Source: an uncultured Porphyromonadaceae bacterium (lineage in GTDB: Bacteria; Bacteroidota; Bacteroidia; Bacteroidales; Muribaculaceae). From it: 18,296 nucleotides of DNA. A model generated the notes under the pieces. It made no database searches. It saw only the letters and a list, made by a program, of their open reading frames with translations, and had not been told where the DNA came from. Location of the stretch: assembly GCA_947174735.1 (NCBI GenBank), contig CAMWKC010000010.1:1-18296 (forward strand), given 5' to 3'. The stretch's first letter is position 1. Every line of letters begins with the position of its first letter. Positions 14,518 through 18,296 of this stretch are shown here, in pieces. A program made the translations under genes and the position numbers.

Positions 14518-15381
14518 ATGAAACCACGCTTTTTCAATCCGTTTACGGATACAGGTTTTAAAATAGTGTTCGGCAAAGAAAAAGATAAAATTATACTTAT
14601 AAGTTTTCTCAATGCTTTGCTGGAAGGCAGACCATTTTATGAACCTATAGTTGACCTGAATTATGCTGACAAAGAGATTCCCCGTGACAGCACATGCAAC
14701 CGAACGGCTATAAACGATATACATTGTAGAACACAGTCAGGACGACATATTATACTTGAAATGCAGCTTGAGGCTCATGATAATTTTGAAGATCGTATGA
14801 TATGCTATAACTGTCGTTCTATAGCGGAACAGATGCAGCGAGGCAAGTGGGATTTTCGTATAGAGTCGGTATACAGTATCTGTTTTACTAATTTTATTCT
14901 GCCGGGAGATGACCGTCGTCTGGTACTTGACCGTGGGTATTGCGATCTTGAAACACGTCAACCTGTAAGCGATCGACAGCGTTATCTTTATATTCAATTG
15001 CCGGTGTTTGATAAAGTAAGTACTGAAGAATGTGAGACGGAACTACAACGCTGGATATATTCACTAAAAAATATGCCTGAAATGAGGGAGATACCTTTTG
15101 CAGCCCGCGACGAGGCTTTCAGCCGCCTGCAGCAGGTGGGTGAGATAGAATCGCTGACACCGCAAGAACGCCGGGAGTATGAGAGAGATCAGAAGCAACT
15201 GAGTATTCTCCACTCTATCGAAACTTCACGTTATCGCGAAGGTAAGAATGCCGGACGTGCCGAAGGATGTGCCGAAGAATTGCGTGCTATTGTGCTTACA
15301 TTACGTAAAAGTGGAATGATTGATACCGCTATAGCTTCTCTTTTGCAAAAACCTTTGGAACAGATTATCTCTATTGTATAA
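14518..15381 (+). CDS. Rpn-family PD-(D/E)XK nuclease / putative transposase
   Basis: This 287-aa protein belongs to the Rpn/YhgA-like group, whose E. coli members are DNA endonucleases that stimulate recombination. The N-terminus FFNPFTDTGFKIVFGKEKDK (5-24) is the standard opening of the Bacteroidota branch. The nuclease core has D67 in INDIHC and E81-x-Q83 in IILEMQLE, the D...ExQ variant of the PD-(D/E)XK site, so it looks intact. The C-terminal third (from about 185) is helical and charged, ending in a leucine-rich stretch, consistent with the non-catalytic tail of this family. Despite the name, no inverted repeats or target duplication flank it. It has its own strong promoter and a very short leader, so it is transcribed separately from the wbqC-like gene 59 bp upstream. 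Confidence 0.88.
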   Translation: MKPRFFNPFTDTGFKIVFGKEKDKIILISFLNALLEGRPFYEPIVDLNYADKEIPRDSTCNRTAINDIHCRTQSGRHIILEMQLEAHDNFEDRMICYNCRSIAEQMQRGKWDFRIESVYSICFTNFILPGDDRRLVLDRGYCDLETRQPVSDRQRYLYIQLPVFDKVSTEECETELQRWIYSLKNMPEMREIPFAARDEAFSRLQQVGEIESLTPQERREYERDQKQLSILHSIETSRYREGKNAGRAEGCAEELRAIVLTLRKSGMIDTAIASLLQKPLEQIISIV

Positions 15382-15432
15382 GGGATTTGATAATTTCCTG
15401 TTATTATAGATTCCGTCAGACTTGATAAGATT

Positions 15433-16071
15433 ATGCGTAAGTTTCTCTCCATACTGATGTTTCTACTGGTTTTCGGAGCTATGGCTCGGAAGACTGAGCC
15501 TCCTGCTGTGCCTGCGCCTACTGAAGCTCCGAAAGTAAAGGTGACAGCTTATAAGGGATTTTACAGGTTTGTAGATGAATACGGTGATTCGGTACGTATG
15601 ACCGTATTCAAAGATATAGTAGTATATCCTCCTTTGAGATTTAAGAATAAGAAACAGGAGGAATTTTACTGGCGTACTGTGCGTGATGTGCGCAAGACAC
15701 TTCCATACGCTAAGTTGGCTTTTTCTACTTTATGTGAGACGTATGAATATATACAAACCATCCCTGATAAAAAGACACGCGAAAAACATCTCAAGAAACT
15801 TGAGAGTGACATCTTCGATCAATATAAGCCTGTAGTCAAGAATATGACTAAGAATCAGGGTAAAATACTGCTTAAACTCATCAACCGTGAGACTGATCAA
15901 TCCTCATTTAATATTGTCAAAGCATTCTTAGGGTCTTTCCGTGCAGGTTTCTGGCAGACATTCGGCCGTTTCTTCGGTATGAATATGAAGGCCGGGTTTC
16001 ACCCTGAAAAAAACGAAGAAGATGCTATAATAGAACGTGTTGCTACTCTTATAGAGCAAGGTGCTCTCTGA
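15433..16071 (+). CDS. DUF4294 exported protein
   Basis: The 212-aa product matches the Bacteroidota family DUF4294, of unknown function. It has an N-terminal signal peptide (about 1-18, LSILMFLLVFGAMA) and a Pro-rich linker (22-34). Family blocks follow: VRDVRKTLPYAKLA (83-96), KHLKKLESDIFDQYKPVVKN (118-137), MTKNQGKILLKLINRET (138-154), AGFWQTFGRFFG (171-182) and the C-terminal IIERVATLIEQGAL. The conserved lysine-, tyrosine- and tryptophan-rich blocks suggest a structural or binding role in the periplasm, but this is inference. It starts 51 bp after the Rpn gene with no consensus promoter in between. Confidence 0.85.
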   Translation: MRKFLSILMFLLVFGAMARKTEPPAVPAPTEAPKVKVTAYKGFYRFVDEYGDSVRMTVFKDIVVYPPLRFKNKKQEEFYWRTVRDVRKTLPYAKLAFSTLCETYEYIQTIPDKKTREKHLKKLESDIFDQYKPVVKNMTKNQGKILLKLINRETDQSSFNIVKAFLGSFRAGFWQTFGRFFGMNMKAGFHPEKNEEDAIIERVATLIEQGAL

Positions 16072-16111
16072 AATTTTCTTTTATTGTATTCTAAAATTTA
16101 TAATCTGCCAA

Positions 16112-16408
16112 ATGGCTTCAATAATAGCTGATAACGGTATAACCGTAGTTAAAAATGTAATGGGTAATTATGCTCTCGGTGATACAGGTGAACGTGACAA
16201 ACGTCTGATTCTCTGGGAAACTGCCACCGGACGTCCGGCCGTAGAGTGCGCTCACGAAATCTGTCATCGTCCGGCCACACGTGCTGCCGTAGCAATGCGT
16301 GTCTTCTCCACTGACCACACCCATTATATCTATCCTGCATGTGAAACCTGTGCACGCCGTACCGAAATGCTCTATGTCAAAGGTCCGCTTGTACCGACTG
16401 ACGAATGA
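16112..16408 (+). CDS. Small Cys/His-rich protein, unknown
   Basis: I do not recognise this family. The start at 16112 gives MASIIADNGITVVKN and a 98-aa product; an in-frame GTG at 16061 would overlap the DUF4294 gene and add residues of no clear role. There is no signal peptide or membrane segment, so it should be cytosolic. Its notable feature is a cluster of possible metal ligands: C46, H48, C51 and H52 (ECAHEICH), H69 and H71 (DHTH), then C77 and C80 (CETC). The pairing of a C-x4-C and a C-x2-C about 25 residues apart looks like a zinc-binding knuckle. It lies 40 bp after DUF4294 and 64 bp before DUF4491, probably in the same unit. Confidence 0.75.
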   Translation: MASIIADNGITVVKNVMGNYALGDTGERDKRLILWETATGRPAVECAHEICHRPATRAAVAMRVFSTDHTHYIYPACETCARRTEMLYVKGPLVPTDE

Positions 16409-16472
16409 TGCTTTCCTGCTAAGTTTTCTTTTTCTCTGCTTATAATTTCCATAACTTTCCCGTTCATATTTC

Positions 16473-16790
16473 ATGACTGACATCACCGATATTTTTAATT
16501 TCGGCGGCATTCTTCTCGGTGCCGCTACCTTTATAATAATAGGAGTCTTTCACCCTTTGGTAATTAAAGGCGAATATTACCTCGGTCAGAAGAAATGCCG
16601 GATCTATTTCACTATAGCCGGTGTAGTAACTCTTATTCTTTCCCTTATTGTCAGCTCTCTTTTCTTCTCCGCTCTCTTAGGCGTTACGGCTTTCAGTTGT
16701 TTCTGGAGCATTAAAGAAGTCATCGAACAGGAAGAAAGAGTCAGAAAAGGCTGGTTCCCGGCTAATCCTAACCGCAAACCGAAATCCTGA
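16473..16790 (+). CDS. DUF4491 membrane protein
   Basis: The 105-aa inner-membrane protein matches DUF4491, a small Bacteroidota family of unknown function. It has a first hydrophobic helix around 8-27 (NFGGILLGAATFIIIGVF), the conserved HPLVIKGEYYLG (27-38), a second hydrophobic region at about 44-77, and a C-terminal cytosolic-type tail FWSIKEVIEQEERVRKGWFP (77-96) that is the most recognisable family block. Length is complete for the family. It ends 14 bp before a bidirectional terminator that closes this plus-strand block. Confidence 0.88.
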   Translation: MTDITDIFNFGGILLGAATFIIIGVFHPLVIKGEYYLGQKKCRIYFTIAGVVTLILSLIVSSLFFSALLGVTAFSCFWSIKEVIEQEERVRKGWFPANPNRKPKS

Positions 16791-16804
16791 TATAATCTAT
16801 TTAT

Positions 16805-16846
16805 GAAAAATTGCCTCATTCTGTAACAGAATGAGGCAATTTTTTC
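16805..16846. terminator. Bidirectional terminator between convergent genes
   Basis: The left arm 16805-16824 pairs with 16826-16846 apart from one extra T, leaving effectively a one-base centre within CTGTAACAG. The stem TTGCCTCATTCTG is flanked by AAAAA on the left and TTTTTT on the right, giving a T-tract for each direction. It lies between DUF4491 (+) and the secreted repeat protein (-), as expected for a shared terminator. Confidence 0.9.
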
Positions 16847-16894
16847 AGTCAGTATACAAACAAATTGTTTATAAAACTGAGTCTTGGAGCAATA

Positions 16895-18220
16895 TCATTT
16901 TACGAGTATGCGTTCAACAACAGAAGCGGCGGCATCGGAGGCCTTGATGATGTAGAGGCCTGGGAGCAGCTTAGAAGCAGTGTTGACACGACGACCGGTG
17001 AGATCATAAACTTCGACTGTGGGATTCTCGAAACCACGTACGCTAACTGTACCGTTTATAACACGTATAGATTTAGCGGCCTCAGCGATACTGGTCACAC
17101 CTACGTTGTTTTCAACAGTGTAGGTAAGAATTACTTCCTCATTGTAGTTGTCAACGATGCGGTTACCTTCGGAGTCAAAAGCGAAAAGTGTCTTCTGGGG
17201 AATAACTATAGTATAGGTACCGTTGTCGACTATAGCCTCTTCGAATGTGAGGAAGCAGTCAGTACCTTCAATATAGAGGAAGGCTGTAGTTACGGTTTCA
17301 CCGTTTTCATTCGTCACAAAGAGTTCTTCGACATCAGATTCCACATCTGTAGTCCATGAGGTGTCTACGTACTCGAGAAGAGCCACGACTGAACCGTTTT
17401 CAGGATCTGAACTGTAGAATTCAACTGGTTCTGATTCTACTACGGTATAAACCAGTTCTGTTTCTTTGATCTCAGTGCCGTAAACAGGCATCATATCGCC
17501 ATTGATTGCGAATAGCGCACCGGCGGGAATAGTAATTGTGTACGTTCCTGGGGTAGTAATGGTTTTTGAAACCTTCATCACATAACCCGATGGCATGTTG
17601 CGGATAGTCGCTGTCTCTTCCATAGTCTCGCCATCCTGATTGACGATGGTTGCTTTGAGAGCTGAATTCCACTCAATACCGAACAATGGGTCACCGCCAC
17701 TGAGTTCTACTGAAACCTGATTGAGTTGTGTGAGAGTGCTTCCGGAAGCCGGAGTGGTGTACTCAAGTACTACAGGGTCCATAGGTTCTACCGTATAGGT
17801 AAGTGTGAATGCATCGTTCTGAGTACCTTCAACCGGTGGTAAAGGCCATTCCATGGTCTCCCAGTCGGGAGTATAGAATGCACCTTCGGGCACCTCGATA
17901 GTGTATGTGCCGGCTTCAGTTATGGCAGATGACAGACGGAGTATAAAGCCGCTATTGCTGTCGGCGCCTGTTACGTATGTTACCTGTGTACCTGAAGCGT
18001 CATAAACCGGTGCCTGAAGATTGTTCTGCCATTCGACGCCCTCTTCGGCTACGCCATCGAGCTGAAGTACGACCTGTTTGAGCTGGCATACTACACTGCC
18101 GTCAGCCGGACTGACAGAAGCAACTGTAAGTTTGTCATACGCCTGAGCCGATGCGGTAGCTCCAGTCAGCAACATGGCTATGCCTGCATAACGGCCTAAA
18201 GTTGAGTAGCTGTTTGTCAT
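16895..18220 (-). CDS. Secreted Ig-like repeat protein with type IX sorting tail
   Basis: The 441-aa product has a signal peptide (about 1-26, ending ATASAQA), three tandem Ig-like/beta-sandwich repeats, and a C-terminal sorting domain. The repeats show best in the recurring GTYTIxxPxxxxF block at 104-115, 225-237 and 334-346. Each repeat begins near a block like SPADGSVVCQLKQVVLQL (37-54), TPASGSTLTQLNQVSVEL (156-173) or DPENGSVVALLEYV (272-285). The tail, VEVYDLTGRRVN (402-413) then LLPGLYIIKA (418-427) and VVERILVK, matches type A sorting domains recognised by the type IX (Por) secretion system, which delivers proteins to the cell surface. No enzyme domain is seen, so an adhesive or structural role is an inference. 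Composition is acidic and Thr/Val-rich. Confidence 0.88.
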   Translation of the reverse strand: MTNSYSTLGRYAGIAMLLTGATASAQAYDKLTVASVSPADGSVVCQLKQVVLQLDGVAEEGVEWQNNLQAPVYDASGTQVTYVTGADSNSGFILRLSSAITEAGTYTIEVPEGAFYTPDWETMEWPLPPVEGTQNDAFTLTYTVEPMDPVVLEYTTPASGSTLTQLNQVSVELSGGDPLFGIEWNSALKATIVNQDGETMEETATIRNMPSGYVMKVSKTITTPGTYTITIPAGALFAINGDMMPVYGTEIKETELVYTVVESEPVEFYSSDPENGSVVALLEYVDTSWTTDVESDVEELFVTNENGETVTTAFLYIEGTDCFLTFEEAIVDNGTYTIVIPQKTLFAFDSEGNRIVDNYNEEVILTYTVENNVGVTSIAEAAKSIRVINGTVSVRGFENPTVEVYDLTGRRVNTASKLLPGLYIIKASDAAASVVERILVK

Positions 18221-18264
18221 TATGTTATGTATTTAATTATTGAAAATATATAAAAACACTGCAA

Positions 18265-18295
18265 CAAAACTACACAAAAATTAACTAATCTACAA
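18265..18295 (-). promoter_or_regulatory. Candidate promoter of the secreted repeat protein
   Basis: On the minus strand, TTG (plus-strand 18293-18295) is followed after 20 nt by TAGTTTTG (18265-18272), an exact TAnnTTTG. Transcription would begin near 18259, leaving a leader of about 38 nt. The -33 element lies at the very edge of the window. Confidence 0.6.
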
Positions 18296-18296
18296 G

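Noticed and set aside
14518..15381. Rpn gene as part of an insertion sequence
   Set aside because: No terminal inverted repeats or target-site duplication are visible around it, and the 'transposase' label of this family is historical.
16061..16111. GTG start extending the small Cys/His protein upstream
   Set aside because: It overlaps the end of DUF4294, and the extra residues look like translated intergenic A/T-rich sequence.

Overview
The window looks like the end of a contig from a Bacteroidales genome, most likely Muribaculaceae or a close relative. The evidence is Bacteroidota gene neighbourhoods (lysS-gpsA-pgi, rnpA-yidD-tatD, dapB-lepB-wbqC), Bacteroidota-restricted families (DUF4294, DUF4491, PCMD, a type IX sorting tail), and promoters of the Bacteroidota form TTTG / about 20 bp / TAnnTTTG, with few Shine-Dalgarno sites. 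The family-level name is inference. Bases 1-105 are not genomic: they are homopolymer followed by an Illumina P7/Nextera adapter left on the contig end.

Layout. 106-440 is a non-coding leader with a candidate promoter. 441-4422 (+) carries lysS and gpsA, overlapping by 4 bp, then pgi. A hairpin separates gpsA from pgi, and a perfect 74-bp palindrome starts on the base after the pgi stop. 4579-5325 (-) is a YdfG-like short-chain dehydrogenase with its own promoter. 5498-8443 (-) is an ABC importer operon of the BtuFCD/FecBCDE type: lipoprotein binding protein, permease, ATPase. A compact divergent promoter region (8444-8549) separates it from rnpA-yidD-tatD (+), which ends at 9924.

Two exported proteins follow (9945-11487); the second is a PCMD-type protein with a clear promoter. 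Next come dapB, lepB and a WbqC-like gene (11566-14458), a Rpn/PD-(D/E)XK nuclease gene with its own near-consensus promoter (14518-15381), a DUF4294 exported protein, a 98-aa Cys/His-rich unknown, and a DUF4491 membrane protein (to 16790). A bidirectional terminator (16805-16846) meets the last gene, a minus-strand secreted protein with three Ig-like repeats and a type IX sorting tail (16895-18220).

Most of the content is conserved housekeeping: lysine tRNA charging, phospholipid precursor synthesis, glycolysis, RNase P, membrane insertion, lysine/diaminopimelate synthesis and signal-peptide cleavage. I found no CRISPR array, tRNA, rRNA, insertion sequence or clear new multi-gene system. The items most worth a second look are the adapter at the contig end, the zero-loop 74-bp palindrome, the altered RNR motif and near-leaderless start of rnpA, the small Cys/His-rich protein, and the Rpn gene. 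Several gene starts are set here downstream of the longest open frame because a promoter or signal peptide places them there.
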